A stretch of DNA of 41,887 bases from an uncultured Bacteroidales bacterium (GCA_903822525.1 CAIJPI010000218.1:1-41887); one strand, 5' to 3'; positions 16,529 through 26,423 are shown, numbered from the stretch's first letter. Program-made: numbers and translations. The notes: generated by a model from the letters alone, not told the origin.

Positions 16529-17503
16529 TTACCTGTATTCGGGGCAAGTGATGGTGCTTTCGATGATTTTGCCATTTAAATCATACTTATAGAAACCTTG
16601 TCCGGTAGCCTTTCCCAAATAATTGGCACGAACCAGGCGTTTCAGAACCGGCGATGTTTTATACCCATGTTCACCATATTCATTATACAGGTTATCCATC
16701 CATTTCTGTAATTTATCCAATCCGATTTTATCAGCACGTTCGAAAGGTCCAAACTGATGGCCGAGGCTGGTACGCATTATTTCGTCGATATCCTGGGCCG
16801 AAGCAATTCCTTCCATCAGCATCTCGCATGCCTGGTTGATTATAACACATAACATGCGTGTTGTAATGTTGCCCGGTGATTCCATGAGTGTGATAGGCTT
16901 TTTCTCGAGCATCCGTACAAAACGGCTAACAAGTTCGAACGACTCCTCTGAAGTACGTGAACTACGAACAACCTCGAGTACTTTTACATCATCGGTTGGC
17001 GACATAAAATGGAGTCCAACGGCACGATCAGGATATTCGAGTCCTGAAGCGAGGTCGGAGATCATGAGAGTAGCCGTATTTGATGCCAGTATAGCATTTC
17101 GACGAACAAATTTTTCAGCTTTCTGCAAGATTTCTTTCCTGATTTCGAGACTGGTGCCTGGCTTACGTGAATTAATCACCTCAAAAACTATATCACAGTC
17201 AGATAAATCACTATATTCGATAGTGCCTTTGATACGCGACATGATAAGACGTTTTTCGCTGGTAGTCATTCCCCAACGGAGAATTTCAAGATCAATCAAG
17301 TGCTTAATACCTTCAATTCCGCCTGATACACGTTCTATATTTAAATCGAGGCATACCACATCGAAGCCATGCTGACTGATTGTTTTAGCGATTTCCTGCC
17401 CCATAGATCCACAACCGATGATACCAATTTTATGAATTGAACCGTGTAGTTTAGGACTTTTAGTGAGACTGAAATCTTCCAGTTTTCCAATAATTTCTGA
17501 CAT
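16529..17503 (-). CDS. 3-hydroxyacyl-CoA dehydrogenase family protein
   Basis: This is a 324-residue NAD-dependent dehydrogenase of the 3-hydroxybutyryl/3-hydroxyacyl-CoA family. The Rossmann motif is IGIIGCGSMGQEIA (about residues 25-38). ASNTATLMISDLA corresponds to the conserved SNTS region. The catalytic His-Glu pair is seen in GLHFMSPTDDVKVLEVV, with His and Glu 12 residues apart as in the family. GNITTRMLCVIINQA corresponds to the usual GFVVNRLL. The loop after the catalytic His is MSP instead of the usual FNP, so substrate preference may differ. I start at the ATG at 17503; the longer frame uses a distant upstream codon with non-conserved residues. With ackA downstream, a role in fatty-acid or butyrate-type fermentation is possible. 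Confidence 0.88.
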   Translation of the reverse strand: MSEIIGKLEDFSLTKSPKLHGSIHKIGIIGCGSMGQEIAKTISQHGFDVVCLDLNIERVSGGIEGIKHLIDLEILRWGMTTSEKRLIMSRIKGTIEYSDLSDCDIVFEVINSRKPGTSLEIRKEILQKAEKFVRRNAILASNTATLMISDLASGLEYPDRAVGLHFMSPTDDVKVLEVVRSSRTSEESFELVSRFVRMLEKKPITLMESPGNITTRMLCVIINQACEMLMEGIASAQDIDEIMRTSLGHQFGPFERADKIGLDKLQKWMDNLYNEYGEHGYKTSPVLKRLVRANYLGKATGQGFYKYDLNGKIIESTITCPEYR

Positions 17504-17918
17504 TTCTGTAAAGTATAATTGTATGTGAATTTTGTTCGAAAAATATTTATACATTTAGCTATCAGCACTTTATAAACTCGAGTGCCAATTTTTGTGCAAA
17601 GGTAGAATTTATTTGATGGTTACTTAAAGAATACTGTTAATATTTTAACAGATAGGGATTTTTTTTTACAGGATGGAAGTGGGGGAATTTGTCATTCGTG
17701 GACATTTAGTATAAATTCAGTGGACATTCAGAGGTTGTTTGATATGAGGGGTGAGAATGGTTGAATTAATACGTTCTATTTTAAGTCGGCGTTAAGCGGT
17801 GAGGTAGTATAATGCAGGGAGATTTTACGCGCTTGCGTTTGTTAATAATTAAGCAATATCTGAACCAGATAATGAGGAGAATGCCTGACCATTTTTTGTA
17901 ATTTTGCGCTTATACACT
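17504..17918. other. Intergenic region with divergent promoter boxes
   Basis: Divergent genes flank this stretch. A minus-strand -7 box TACCTTTG (17604-17597) would serve the dehydrogenase gene and a plus-strand TAATTTTG (17899-17906) the DUF4271 gene. A near-identical dodecamer, GTGGACATTTAG/GTGGACATTCAG, occurs at 17698-17709 and 17720-17731, 22 bases apart. No gene is seen. Confidence 0.5.
17899..17906 (+). promoter_or_regulatory. -7 box of the DUF4271 gene
   Basis: TAATTTTG fits TAnnTTTG and lies 12 bases before the ATG at 17919. No clear -33 element. Confidence 0.45.
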
Positions 17919-18806
17919 ATGAGCGACTCAATAATCCGATATCAGTTTAATCCCATGCATACCGATACGGTAGGATTTTACGATTATTGTATTCCGCTGA
18001 CTAACGAAAGCAAACCTCCGAGTGTTGATTCGCTGAAGAAATATTATGACTTCAGCATTTACAATTATATTACACCGCCAAAGGTGCCAAAGCAGTTTTG
18101 CGAAACAGTTTCTGTTTTTGGCAGGCATGAACTTTCACCGGTTCACAAAGGGCCATTGCCGATACAGCGGCATTCGGCTGACTGGATTACGATCATTTTC
18201 CTTGCATGCCTGTTTATTTTTGCATGGATACAAACATCCTATTCGAAAAGGCTGGGCCAGATTTTCAGGGCTGTTGCCCAGGCTCACAGCGTAAACCAAC
18301 TGGAGCGTGAAGGCAATATTTTCAGTGAACGGATAACTCTTGGACTTGGATTTATTTACTACACTATCTGTTCAATTTTTGTATTTCAGCTTACAGAAAC
18401 GTATAACCTTATTCCACAAGGTATGAACAACCTGGAGCTGACTGCAATAATTTTTTCCTGTCTTTTTTTGTATCAGCTTTTAAAATCAATGCTTGTTTAT
18501 ATCACAGGAATTATTTTCAGCACCAGAGAATCTGCCAGGCAATATCAGCTTAACACATTGATATTTAACTATGTAATAGGCATTTTTCTGTTTCCGATTA
18601 CAATAATAGCATTTTATTGGGACAGCAAAGCGTTAATTACCGTTGGAGCCATAGTGGTCGTGATTTTAATGTTGTACAGGTTTTTCAGAGGTTTTTTGAC
18701 CGGCCTTGATAAGAACAGTTACAATTTGTTTTATTTATTGTTATACCTTTGCACCCTCGAAATTTTACCTCTATTCCTGTTATTTAAGGCAATAAGTAAA
18801 ATATAG
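17919..18806 (+). CDS. DUF4271 family membrane protein
   Basis: This 295-residue protein starts at the ATG at 17919, an in-frame upstream codon being unlikely because it overlaps the -7 box. A soluble N-terminus of about 85 residues is followed by a helix DWITIIFLACLFIFAWIQ and then about six to seven more helices. This is the architecture of DUF4271, a Bacteroidetes family often encoded next to uroporphyrinogen-III synthase, as here (43-base gap). Its function is unknown. Position suggests cotranscription with hemD, but a role in heme synthesis is not established. Confidence 0.8.
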   Translation: MSDSIIRYQFNPMHTDTVGFYDYCIPLTNESKPPSVDSLKKYYDFSIYNYITPPKVPKQFCETVSVFGRHELSPVHKGPLPIQRHSADWITIIFLACLFIFAWIQTSYSKRLGQIFRAVAQAHSVNQLEREGNIFSERITLGLGFIYYTICSIFVFQLTETYNLIPQGMNNLELTAIIFSCLFLYQLLKSMLVYITGIIFSTRESARQYQLNTLIFNYVIGIFLFPITIIAFYWDSKALITVGAIVVVILMLYRFFRGFLTGLDKNSYNLFYLLLYLCTLEILPLFLLFKAISKI

Positions 18807-18849
18807 AAATAAGATTTTTTTCTGGACTGTTAAAATAAATATTAGTAAC

Positions 18850-19605
18850 GTGCATAAAATCAAGAACATACTGGTCTCGCAGCCTGTTCCGGCAGATTTG
18901 GAAAAATCACCTTATGGTGACATTATCAAGAAACACGGAGTGAACATTGAATTTATCAAATTTTTTAAAATTGAAGGTGTTACTGTACGTGAGTTTCGCG
19001 ACGAGAAAGTATACATTAACGAACATACGGCAATAATATTCAACAGCAAGCATGCCGTAGATCATTTCTTCAGCATAGCCAAAGATGTCAGGGTTGATAT
19101 TCCTGAGACCATGAAATATTTCTGTATGTCGGAGTCTGTGGCTTTTTATCTCCAAAAATATGTCCAATTCAGGAAACGCAAAATTTTCTTTTCGGAAAAT
19201 GACGTTTCTCAATTGGTTGATCTGATTAAAAAGCACAAAACTGAACGGTTTCTGCTTCCATGTTCCGACAACCATAGCAAGGAACTCCCTGAATTACTGG
19301 ATACGGCAAAGATAAACTACAGCGAAGCTATACTGTACCGGACTGTTCCGGCCGATATGACAGAACTTGTAGATATTACAAAATTTGACATGTTTGTATT
19401 CTTCAGTCCTCAGGGAATACGTTCGCTTTTCCACAACTGGCCTGATTTTCAGCAGGGTGAAATTGTGATAGGAACCTTCGGCACCACCACCACACAAGCA
19501 GCAACCGAAGCCGGGCTAAAAGTTGATATTATGGCTCCGAACCCGACAACACCGTCCATGACTATGGCCATTGATGCTTATCTTTCAAAGTGTCATAAAA
19601 AATAG
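18850..19605 (+). CDS. hemD: Uroporphyrinogen-III synthase
   Basis: This 251-residue HemD-type protein cyclises hydroxymethylbilane to uroporphyrinogen III in tetrapyrrole synthesis, in the cytosol. The two-domain alternation is visible: N-terminal ILVSQPVPADL, then AIIFNSKHAVDHFF, a second domain FLLPCSDNHSKELPELL, then MFVFFSPQGIRSLF, and a C-terminal GTFGTTTTQAATEAGLK and NPTTPSMTMAIDAYL, the family's end motif. The first in-frame start is GTG; the next ATG would remove the first domain, so GTG is used. It follows the DUF4271 gene and ends at a strong terminator. Confidence 0.93.
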   Translation: MHKIKNILVSQPVPADLEKSPYGDIIKKHGVNIEFIKFFKIEGVTVREFRDEKVYINEHTAIIFNSKHAVDHFFSIAKDVRVDIPETMKYFCMSESVAFYLQKYVQFRKRKIFFSENDVSQLVDLIKKHKTERFLLPCSDNHSKELPELLDTAKINYSEAILYRTVPADMTELVDITKFDMFVFFSPQGIRSLFHNWPDFQQGEIVIGTFGTTTTQAATEAGLKVDIMAPNPTTPSMTMAIDAYLSKCHKK

Positions 19606-19630
19606 TAAGAGATATAATTACCAATCCGAG

Positions 19631-19664
19631 CCCCGTTGATAGAATATGTTAACGGGGTTTTTTT
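19631..19664 (+). terminator. Rho-independent terminator of hemD
   Basis: CCCCGTT pairs with AACGGGG over a 13-base loop and is followed by seven T. Confidence 0.9.
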
Positions 19665-19716
19665 ATTGCAATTTAACATAAGTGAGATAAAGACTTACTG
19701 AACAACGATAAAACAC

Positions 19717-19724
19717 TAAATTTG
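19717..19724 (+). promoter_or_regulatory. -7 box of rnpA
   Basis: TAAATTTG fits TAnnTTTG, 16 bases before the rnpA ATG. No clear -33 element. Confidence 0.45.
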
Positions 19725-19740
19725 CAATTCAACAGACTCT

Positions 19741-20148
19741 ATGCTCACAGCCGTTAAAAAAAACACTTTCAGGAAACCCGAAAAAATCTGTAATCAGAAT
19801 CAGATTGACCGGCTTTTTAAGGAGGGCAAGTCGTTGAAATCGGGGCAATTCCGTTTGTTATTCCTTGAAACTGAATTCTCCGGAAATCCCGCTGTACAAT
19901 TGCTGATTGCCGTTCCTAAGAAGAGCCTACGGCATGCTGTTGACAGAAACCGGATGAAACGGCTTATACGCGAAGCATACAGGCATAGCAAGCACAAAAT
20001 ACTTGAAGTATACTCGACAGATAAGAATCATTGTGATATTGCAGTTGTATTTAATGGCAAGGAATGCGTTTCGCAGGCTGATACCCTGACTGCAATAAAT
20101 GAGTTAATGGCTCGTTTAATACGTACCCATGAAAAAAATTCTGATTAA
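19741..20148 (+). CDS. rnpA: Ribonuclease P protein component
   Basis: This 135-residue protein binds the RNase P RNA and helps process the 5' ends of pre-tRNAs. The motif [13 protein letters not shown] (about residues 76-90) is the RNR signature. The N-terminal helix and strand region ([21 protein letters not shown], read in parts) and the [15 protein letters not shown] stretch are typical. The C-terminal 20 bases overlap yidD, so the two are translationally coupled, the common bacterial arrangement. rpmH, often upstream, is not here. Confidence 0.96.
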   Translation: MLTAVKKNTFRKPEKICNQNQIDRLFKEGKSLKSGQFRLLFLETEFSGNPAVQLLIAVPKKSLRHAVDRNRMKRLIREAYRHSKHKILEVYSTDKNHCDIAVVFNGKECVSQADTLTAINELMARLIRTHEKNSD

Positions 20149-20350
20149 AATAATGATAGGTGGCATACGGTTGTACCAATATGCCATTTCGCCGTATTTA
20201 CCTCCCTCGTGCCGGTATACGCCAAGCTGCTCAGCATATGGGATAGAGGCACTGAAAAAGCACGGACCTTTTAAGGGAGGCTGGCTGACTATCAAGAGGG
20301 TAGCTTCATGCAATCCATGGGGTGGCAGCGGATATGACCCGGTACCCTGA
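20129..20350 (+). CDS. yidD: Membrane protein insertion efficiency factor YidD
   Basis: This small protein of 73 residues belongs to the YidD family, which aids insertion of inner-membrane proteins by the YidC pathway. The conserved core is visible: [22 protein letters not shown] with its cysteines, then [27 protein letters not shown] and the ending GYDPVP (read in parts). It overlaps rnpA by 20 bases. The usual next gene, yidC, is absent here; the S41 protease follows instead. Confidence 0.96.
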   Translation: MKKILIKIMIGGIRLYQYAISPYLPPSCRYTPSCSAYGIEALKKHGPFKGGWLTIKRVASCNPWGGSGYDPVP

Positions 20351-20477
20351 TGGTTCACGTTATCAATAAACCGAAATACTGAGCTGCCGAAACAACCAGC
20401 TTAATTATTTGTTTTTTATTTAATCCTTGATGGATACCATACCTAAAGTCTGAATTCTAAATAAAAAAAACACCCTC

Positions 20478-22193
20478 ATGAAACATATAGCTTTAATGCC
20501 CATAAAATTATTTGTAATTGTATCCATTTTCGTGGCATTTATCGCAGGTTCTGCCGTTAAGGCTCAGAACTCATCCGATTTTGAGATTTCAAAGAACCTG
20601 GAGATCCTTACATCCTTATACAAAGAGCTGAACACCAATTATGTTGATGGAGCAAATCCATCGGAGCTTATGAAAACGGGAATTGATGCCATGCTTGATA
20701 AATTGGATCCTTACACTGTTTTTATACCGGAATCAGAAATTGAGGATTACAGGTTTATGACTACCGGGGAATACGGAGGAATTGGTTCGCTGATTCACAA
20801 GCAAGGTGATTATGTCATAATATCGGAGCCTTACGAAAACTCGCCCGCGCAGAAATCAGGGCTTAAAGCCGGTGACAAAATACTAAAAATCAATGACAAA
20901 AGTGCTTCAGGCAAATCGGTTGAAGATGTAAGTGCAATATTAAAAGGTCAGCCGGGTACAAATTTCAGGCTGGTGATTGAACGCAACGGAGAATCAAAGC
21001 CGCTGACTTTCGACATTATTCGCGAAAAAATATCCATTGATCCAGTCCCTTATTACGGGATGATAGGGAATGGAATTGCGTATATTAAACTCAACAGTTT
21101 TACGCAAACAGCTTCGGCTGAGGTTAAAAAGGCTTTAGTTGATCTGAAAACAAAAAATACTGTCAGTGGGTTAATACTGGATTTACGTGATAATGGAGGC
21201 GGACTGCTGAATGAAGCTGTAAATATTGTAAATCTTTTCGTAAAGAAAGGCGAACTGGTTGTATCAACAAAGGGGAAGCAAAAAGATAAAAACAGGAGTT
21301 ATCAAACCACCATGGAACCTGTTGATGCCAATCTGCCGTTGGTTGTTTTGGTTAATGGCATGAGTGCCTCCGCATCGGAGATTGTTGCCGGAGCCCTGCA
21401 GGATTTAGACCGTGCCGTTATAGTAGGCCGCCGCACATATGGTAAGGGTCTTGTACAAAACGTTTTCCCGCTGAGTTATAACACACAGGTAAAAATAACA
21501 GTTGCCAAATACTATATCCCGAGCGGGCGCTGCATTCAGGAAATAGATTATGCTCACAAGAATGCCTCAGGGAATCCTGATAATCTTCCAGATTCCTTAA
21601 TCACAGCCTATAAAACCATGCATGGCCGCACAGTATATGATGGCAAGGGGATTGCCCCGGATGTAGCTACCGACACTTCAAGGTTGAGTACTGTGTCCTA
21701 TAACCTGATCACCAAGTACATTATTTTCGATTATGCAACCAAATATGCTGCATCACACCCCTCTATTGAGACTGCAGCCAATTTCAGGATCAGCGACACC
21801 GACTATGATGATTTTGTAGCTTTTACCGATAAAAACGGCTTTGAATTCAAGACTGTTGCCGAAAAAGAACTGGAAACGGTAAAAAAGGCTGCCATTTATG
21901 AAAACTGCTGGAATGATATGAAAACGCAATATGATTCGATGCTTGAAGCCATTGCTCTTCATAAGAAAAAAGACCTGACAGAAAATAAGCCCGAAATCAC
22001 CGATATTCTACAACAGGAAATTGTGAGCCGGTATTACTATCAGAAAGGCCGGATTGAATCGACACTGAGTGATGACACTGAACTGAAAAGTGCACTTAAG
22101 GTATTGCATGATGCTACAACTTATTCATCGATACTTGACGGGACATATATAAAGGCAGATGCTCGTCCGAAACCAACAAAGACTCAGAATTAA
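20478..22193 (+). CDS. S41-family C-terminal processing peptidase
   Basis: This 571-residue periplasmic serine protease has a signal peptide ending near VKAQ (about residue 30), an N-terminal helical part with DPYTVFIPESE, a PDZ domain (about 95-185: AQKSGLKAGDKILKIND) and the S41 core. The catalytic residues are S298 in NGMSASASEIV and K323 in TYGKGLVQ, 25 residues apart as in CtpA. Family members cut proteins at C-terminal tails in the envelope. About 150 residues follow the protease core, rich in charged residues and ending in Lys/Pro-rich sequence. The O-antigen ligase-like gene starts 12 bases later, so the pair is probably cotranscribed. Confidence 0.95.
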   Translation: MKHIALMPIKLFVIVSIFVAFIAGSAVKAQNSSDFEISKNLEILTSLYKELNTNYVDGANPSELMKTGIDAMLDKLDPYTVFIPESEIEDYRFMTTGEYGGIGSLIHKQGDYVIISEPYENSPAQKSGLKAGDKILKINDKSASGKSVEDVSAILKGQPGTNFRLVIERNGESKPLTFDIIREKISIDPVPYYGMIGNGIAYIKLNSFTQTASAEVKKALVDLKTKNTVSGLILDLRDNGGGLLNEAVNIVNLFVKKGELVVSTKGKQKDKNRSYQTTMEPVDANLPLVVLVNGMSASASEIVAGALQDLDRAVIVGRRTYGKGLVQNVFPLSYNTQVKITVAKYYIPSGRCIQEIDYAHKNASGNPDNLPDSLITAYKTMHGRTVYDGKGIAPDVATDTSRLSTVSYNLITKYIIFDYATKYAASHPSIETAANFRISDTDYDDFVAFTDKNGFEFKTVAEKELETVKKAAIYENCWNDMKTQYDSMLEAIALHKKKDLTENKPEITDILQQEIVSRYYYQKGRIESTLSDDTELKSALKVLHDATTYSSILDGTYIKADARPKPTKTQN

Positions 22194-22205
22194 CCTAACG
22201 AACTG

Positions 22206-23948
22206 ATGCAACTTCACAAAGGAAAATGGCCTCCGCTTTACACAAACATGTACTTTGTTTCACTGGCGCTGCTGGCAGTATCATTACCCTTGTCGAAGTA
22301 CACCATGAGCCTGTTTCAGTTCAGCACTTTGTTTTTCTGGCTGTGGCATGGAGTAGATACATCATTCCTAAAGAAGTATCCTGCAGGTAGTTTTAAAAAG
22401 GCTATTAATCTGGCAAGCTGGACATGGGATGTCATCAAAAATGTATTTATTGCCCTTTTCAACAAATTTGCACAGTTTTTCAGGAACAAGCCTGCGATGG
22501 CAGTTTCTTCCATATTATTGCTGCATGTTATAGGCTTGCTTTATACAAGTGATTTTCATTATGCGTTTAAGGATCTGCGCACTAAACTTCCCCTATTTAT
22601 CCTCCCTTTGTTTATTGCCACCGGTCCACGTATCAGCACCCGGACTTTATACTGGATACTTGCTGCCTTTGTTGTGGCTGTGGTTGGAGGTAGCGTTTAC
22701 CGGCTGATACTTTTTCTGAATTTGCCAGTTGCTGACAGTCGGACACTTGCAGCGCACACTTCACATATACGATACAGCCTGAATGCCGTTTTTGCAGTTT
22801 TTGTCCTCTTTTTCTTTATTTACACAAAAGGCCTGAACATCAGGCTAAAAACAGTATTACTGCTTGTTGCGATTTGGATCATAGGGTTTATGACCTACAT
22901 GAACTACTCCACCGGCATATTGCTATTTGCTTTTATCAGTTTACTTCTGCTGCTGTTTTTTACCTTCAAAATTAAAGGAATACTGGTGAAAAGCGCTGCT
23001 TTGCTTTCTATTACTATCCTGATTGTTATTCCATTATTTTACCTATTATCAATTGGCTATAGTTATCTGAATACCCCATCGGTTGAATTTTCGAAACTCG
23101 ATAAATACACTCCTCAGGGAAATTCGTATTACCATGATACTGTAAATTTTAAATCAAAAAACGGGAAATGGGCCGGACTCTATATTTGTGATAAAGAATT
23201 GCGTCAGTCGTGGGCAAAACGCAGCAGTTTATCACTCGACAGCCTGGACCAGAGGAAGCAACTTCGCCGGTTTGCACTTATCAGCTACCTGGCATCGAAG
23301 GATTTGAGAAAAGATGCTGAAGGAATAAGCAAACTTACAGATGCCGACATACGCAATATTGAAAAAGGGGTTAACCGTTATGATTATGCTAAATTGCCGG
23401 GGCTGCGATCGCAGATAGAGGATTTCATTGCAGGCTACCAGCGGTATATTGCCGGCAACGACCCCAATTCGGGCTCCATGGTTCAGCGTTTAGAATACTG
23501 GCGTACTTCGGTTCTGATTATACGGCAGAATCCGGTACTTGGCGTCGGTACGGGTGATCTCCCGACCGTTTTCGAAGAGCAGTACAGGAAGATGAATACA
23601 AACCTGGCCAGTCAAAACCGGCTGCGTTCGCATAATCAATACCTTTCAATTACTGTCGCTTTTGGAATAGTAGGACTGGTTTGGTTTTTGGTTGCCATGT
23701 TTTATCCAGGCATGAAAACACACAATTTTAACAATTATTTTTACGTGGTTTTCTGGATTATTTTCATGATTTCGATGCTTACCGAAGACACCATTGAGAG
23801 TCAGGAAGGCGTCACTTTTTATGTGTTATTTACAGCATTGCTAGTTTTGGGCAGAGAAAAGCCGGAAGTATCAGAATCACTGATCTATTTTGAGGATTGT
23901 GTGTCCTGCGCAGACAAATCCAAAAGAGAACAATTTGAAGAGGTATAA
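22206..23948 (+). CDS. O-antigen ligase/polymerase-like membrane protein (Wzy_C family)
   Basis: This 580-residue protein has about 10-12 hydrophobic segments and one long non-membrane loop (about residues 290-430). The region LEYWRTSVLIIRQNPVLGVGTGDL, then RSHNQYLSITVAFGIVGLVWFL, is the typical motif pair of WaaL/Wzy_C proteins, with the conserved His in SHNQYL (read in parts). Such enzymes ligate or polymerise glycans at the periplasmic face of the inner membrane. Substrate cannot be told from sequence. It follows the S41 protease gene closely. No other glycan genes are adjacent. Confidence 0.82.
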   Translation: MQLHKGKWPPLYTNMYFVSLALLAVSLPLSKYTMSLFQFSTLFFWLWHGVDTSFLKKYPAGSFKKAINLASWTWDVIKNVFIALFNKFAQFFRNKPAMAVSSILLLHVIGLLYTSDFHYAFKDLRTKLPLFILPLFIATGPRISTRTLYWILAAFVVAVVGGSVYRLILFLNLPVADSRTLAAHTSHIRYSLNAVFAVFVLFFFIYTKGLNIRLKTVLLLVAIWIIGFMTYMNYSTGILLFAFISLLLLLFFTFKIKGILVKSAALLSITILIVIPLFYLLSIGYSYLNTPSVEFSKLDKYTPQGNSYYHDTVNFKSKNGKWAGLYICDKELRQSWAKRSSLSLDSLDQRKQLRRFALISYLASKDLRKDAEGISKLTDADIRNIEKGVNRYDYAKLPGLRSQIEDFIAGYQRYIAGNDPNSGSMVQRLEYWRTSVLIIRQNPVLGVGTGDLPTVFEEQYRKMNTNLASQNRLRSHNQYLSITVAFGIVGLVWFLVAMFYPGMKTHNFNNYFYVVFWIIFMISMLTEDTIESQEGVTFYVLFTALLVLGREKPEVSESLIYFEDCVSCADKSKREQFEEV

Positions 23949-24153
23949 GGACAATTAATATTAAGTTCCTGAAAAGAAAGGCTTTTTTTCTTATTCTTTG
24001 TCATCTTCCAAGAACCGTGTTGGAGCAGAAAAATAAGATTTCGTTACATAGAAAACCCCGCAAAGCGCTAAATCAAAGAATTTCGATAGTTTATTGTTAA
24101 TCTGAATTCATACTTAATAATTTTCAAGTACATTTATACCCTATTAAAATCCT

Positions 24154-24642
24154 ATGATTACACATACATTAACGGTAGCTTACACTGAAGCATCCGGAAC
24201 ATCGAACCTTCCTGATGATGACAGAAAATTACTGGAAGAAGCCTGGCATGCGTGTGACTCAGCCTATGCGCCCTACTCGAATTTTCATGTTGGCGCATCG
24301 CTCAGACTTGCTAACCACATTATTTTCAATGGTAATAATCAGGAAAATGCAGCGTATCCTTCGGGAATTTGTGCTGAGAGGGTAGCCGTTTTTTCGGCTT
24401 CGGCCCTGCATCCGGGAGTACCCATTGAGAGTATTGCTGTTGTTGCTAAAACAGAAGTATTTAATCTGGCCGTCCCGGTAACACCTTGTGGTGCCTGCAG
24501 GCAGGTGCTGGCCGAATACGAAACTCTTTCGGGGAAGCCTATCAGGATTTTACTTCAAGGCAACTCGGACAAGATCTGGATAATTGAAGGAATCGCCAAT
24601 CTGTTGCCGCTTATGTTCCATGGCGGTGAACTCAAGAAATAG
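24154..24642 (+). CDS. cdd: Cytidine deaminase
   Basis: This 162-residue zinc enzyme deaminates cytidine and deoxycytidine to uridine forms in pyrimidine salvage. The substrate-binding segment AYAPYSNFHVGASL and the zinc/catalytic motifs are present: CAER with the catalytic Glu (about residue 74) and PCGACRQVL with two zinc cysteines. The length and the N-terminal helix fit the tetrameric type. It is monocistronic. Confidence 0.96.
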   Translation: MITHTLTVAYTEASGTSNLPDDDRKLLEEAWHACDSAYAPYSNFHVGASLRLANHIIFNGNNQENAAYPSGICAERVAVFSASALHPGVPIESIAVVAKTEVFNLAVPVTPCGACRQVLAEYETLSGKPIRILLQGNSDKIWIIEGIANLLPLMFHGGELKK

Positions 24643-24866
24643 CGTTTTAGTTTTTGAGTGCCCTACTATGGACTTTTGGCATGTGAAAACTGGAATATGC
24701 AACAAAGCAAATGATTGCTTCCATTTTTTTGAAGATGATTTGTTGAAAAGCGAATATAAACCAATTTCATATAAAAACCCGCTTGAACTTCAGATCCAAC
24801 CATTTAAGAAACAGTCTGCACTCCAAATCAAATAAAAAGAACTTCTTTATAAATTAACTTATTCTC

Positions 24867-25733
24867 ATGAAAAAAATTCTCCTTCTTAGCATTGTATTAG
24901 TTACGCTTCTTTCGATGAAAAACGACAGACCTGCCTACCGTTTATTTGACAAAAACGGAAAGAGTTCTTCCTATAAAGAATTAATAAATGAAGCGGCTGA
25001 TGCTGATATTGTATTTTTCGGAGAGTTGCATGATAATCCGATCTGCCATTGGCTTGAATATGAAATTACAGCAGATTTGTATGCTGCTAAAGGCAAAAAC
25101 CTGATGTTGGGTGCTGAAATGTTTGAAGCCGATAACCAACTGATTGTGAACGAATATCTTGCCGGGCTGATAAAAGAAAAGAACTTTGAAGCAGAAGCTC
25201 GTCTGTGGCCAAATTACAAAACCGATTACAAACGACTTCTTAATTTTGCCCGCGACAGCAGCCTCGCTTTTATTGCAACCAATATACCCCGCCGTTATGC
25301 CTCCATGGTAAACAAGGGTGGTTTTGAAGTGCTCAGTACTCTTGATAAAAATGCGCTTCAATTTATGGCACCATTACCAGTACAATATGATTCGACCTTA
25401 GCCTGTTATGCAGATATGGCAAAAATGATGGGGGATTCACCTTCGCATGTTACTGCAAACCTCACCCGTGCGCAGGCTTTGAAAGATGCTACTATGGCCT
25501 TTTTTATTTTACAGAATTTCAAGAAAGGCAAGACATTCCTGCATTACAACGGCAGCTATCACAGTGACAGGTTTCAGAGTATTATTTGGTATTTACAGCA
25601 GGCCGACCCAAAATTGAAAATCGTTACTATCTCGTCAGTAGAGCAGGATGACCTTGACGACCTAAAAAAGGAATCGGAAGGATTGGCCAGTTTTATTATT
25701 GCCATATCTGAGAGTATGTCGAAAAGCCAGTAA
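24867..25733 (+). CDS. ChaN-like heme-binding family protein
   Basis: This 288-residue exported protein of the ChaN/Cofac_haem_bdg family has an N-terminal hydrophobic stretch (about residues 1-16), so it is exported or anchored, but there is no lipobox cysteine. The core motif FFGELHDNPICHWLEYEI (about 50-67) is the conserved GE-x-H-x-(N/H) block of the family. LMLGAEMFEADNQ and LHYNGSYHSDRF, late in the protein, match conserved family regions. In Campylobacter ChaN binds heme and is tied to iron uptake; in other members the role is unclear. No heme-uptake gene is adjacent, though one lies about 3 kb away on the other strand. Confidence 0.85.
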   Translation: MKKILLLSIVLVTLLSMKNDRPAYRLFDKNGKSSSYKELINEAADADIVFFGELHDNPICHWLEYEITADLYAAKGKNLMLGAEMFEADNQLIVNEYLAGLIKEKNFEAEARLWPNYKTDYKRLLNFARDSSLAFIATNIPRRYASMVNKGGFEVLSTLDKNALQFMAPLPVQYDSTLACYADMAKMMGDSPSHVTANLTRAQALKDATMAFFILQNFKKGKTFLHYNGSYHSDRFQSIIWYLQQADPKLKIVTISSVEQDDLDDLKKESEGLASFIIAISESMSKSQ

Positions 25734-25958
25734 TACAAATTACTGCCCGTTACAAATCTATTTTTTTTAATTTACCACTGGTGAACACCGGGTAGCTTTG
25801 CTATTATGACAGCTAATTAAGACAATCCTATTAGCTCAGAGGTTTGCCAAGGATTTATTAATAATATTTGAAAACAGGCTTTCAGAATTTATGGATTTAG
25901 TTATTTACCTATTATTATCGGAATGATATAAGACTAAAAAATCCTTAAGGTAGTCAGT

Positions 25959-26354
25959 TTACACGAAGGTAAACAACAGATTTACAAAGAAGTTCCAGAC
26001 TGTTACAATTCCAATTGCGAACAGTTTAGACATATAAAAATTTTGATTGCGTTTGCTCACTAACAGCCAGATTACCATTGTATTCATTCCCAGTCCTATT
26101 ACGGAGAAGAACAGAAATCTTGAATACTCAACAGCCAGTTCCGGGTTGTTGCTATGGAATGTCCACCAGCGGTTTAAGAAATAGTTGCTGCTTGCTGCAA
26201 GGGTAAAACCCACGGCATTGGCGAGATATTTCTGAATCTTCGCTTTTTCCTTGCTCAACCAAGTAAATCCAAAATCGACAAGTACCCCGGTGGCACCTAC
26301 GGCTCCAAACTTCATGAATTTAATGAGAATATCCTGGGTAAAAAACTGCATCAT
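25959..26354 (-). CDS. GtrA-family membrane protein
   Basis: This 131-residue protein has four hydrophobic helices and the family opening FMKFGAVGATGVLVDFGFTWL, followed by NAVGFTLAASSNYFLNRWWTF (read in parts), the GtrA signature. GtrA proteins are thought to flip polyprenyl-linked sugars across the inner membrane. No glycosyltransferase partner is adjacent. The start has two ATG codons in tandem; the first is given. Confidence 0.9.
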   Translation of the reverse strand: MMQFFTQDILIKFMKFGAVGATGVLVDFGFTWLSKEKAKIQKYLANAVGFTLAASSNYFLNRWWTFHSNNPELAVEYSRFLFFSVIGLGMNTMVIWLLVSKRNQNFYMSKLFAIGIVTVWNFFVNLLFTFV

Positions 26355-26423
26355 AGTGCGCGAAGGTACGGAAAAAGATTTTTGCAGTAAAATGATGCAG
26401 GCAAATGATATTTCTGATCCATA

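Noticed and set aside
24584-24835. Open frame of about 83 codons after cytidine deaminase
   Set aside because: It begins inside cdd in another frame and has no domain, and composition looks like intergenic read-through.
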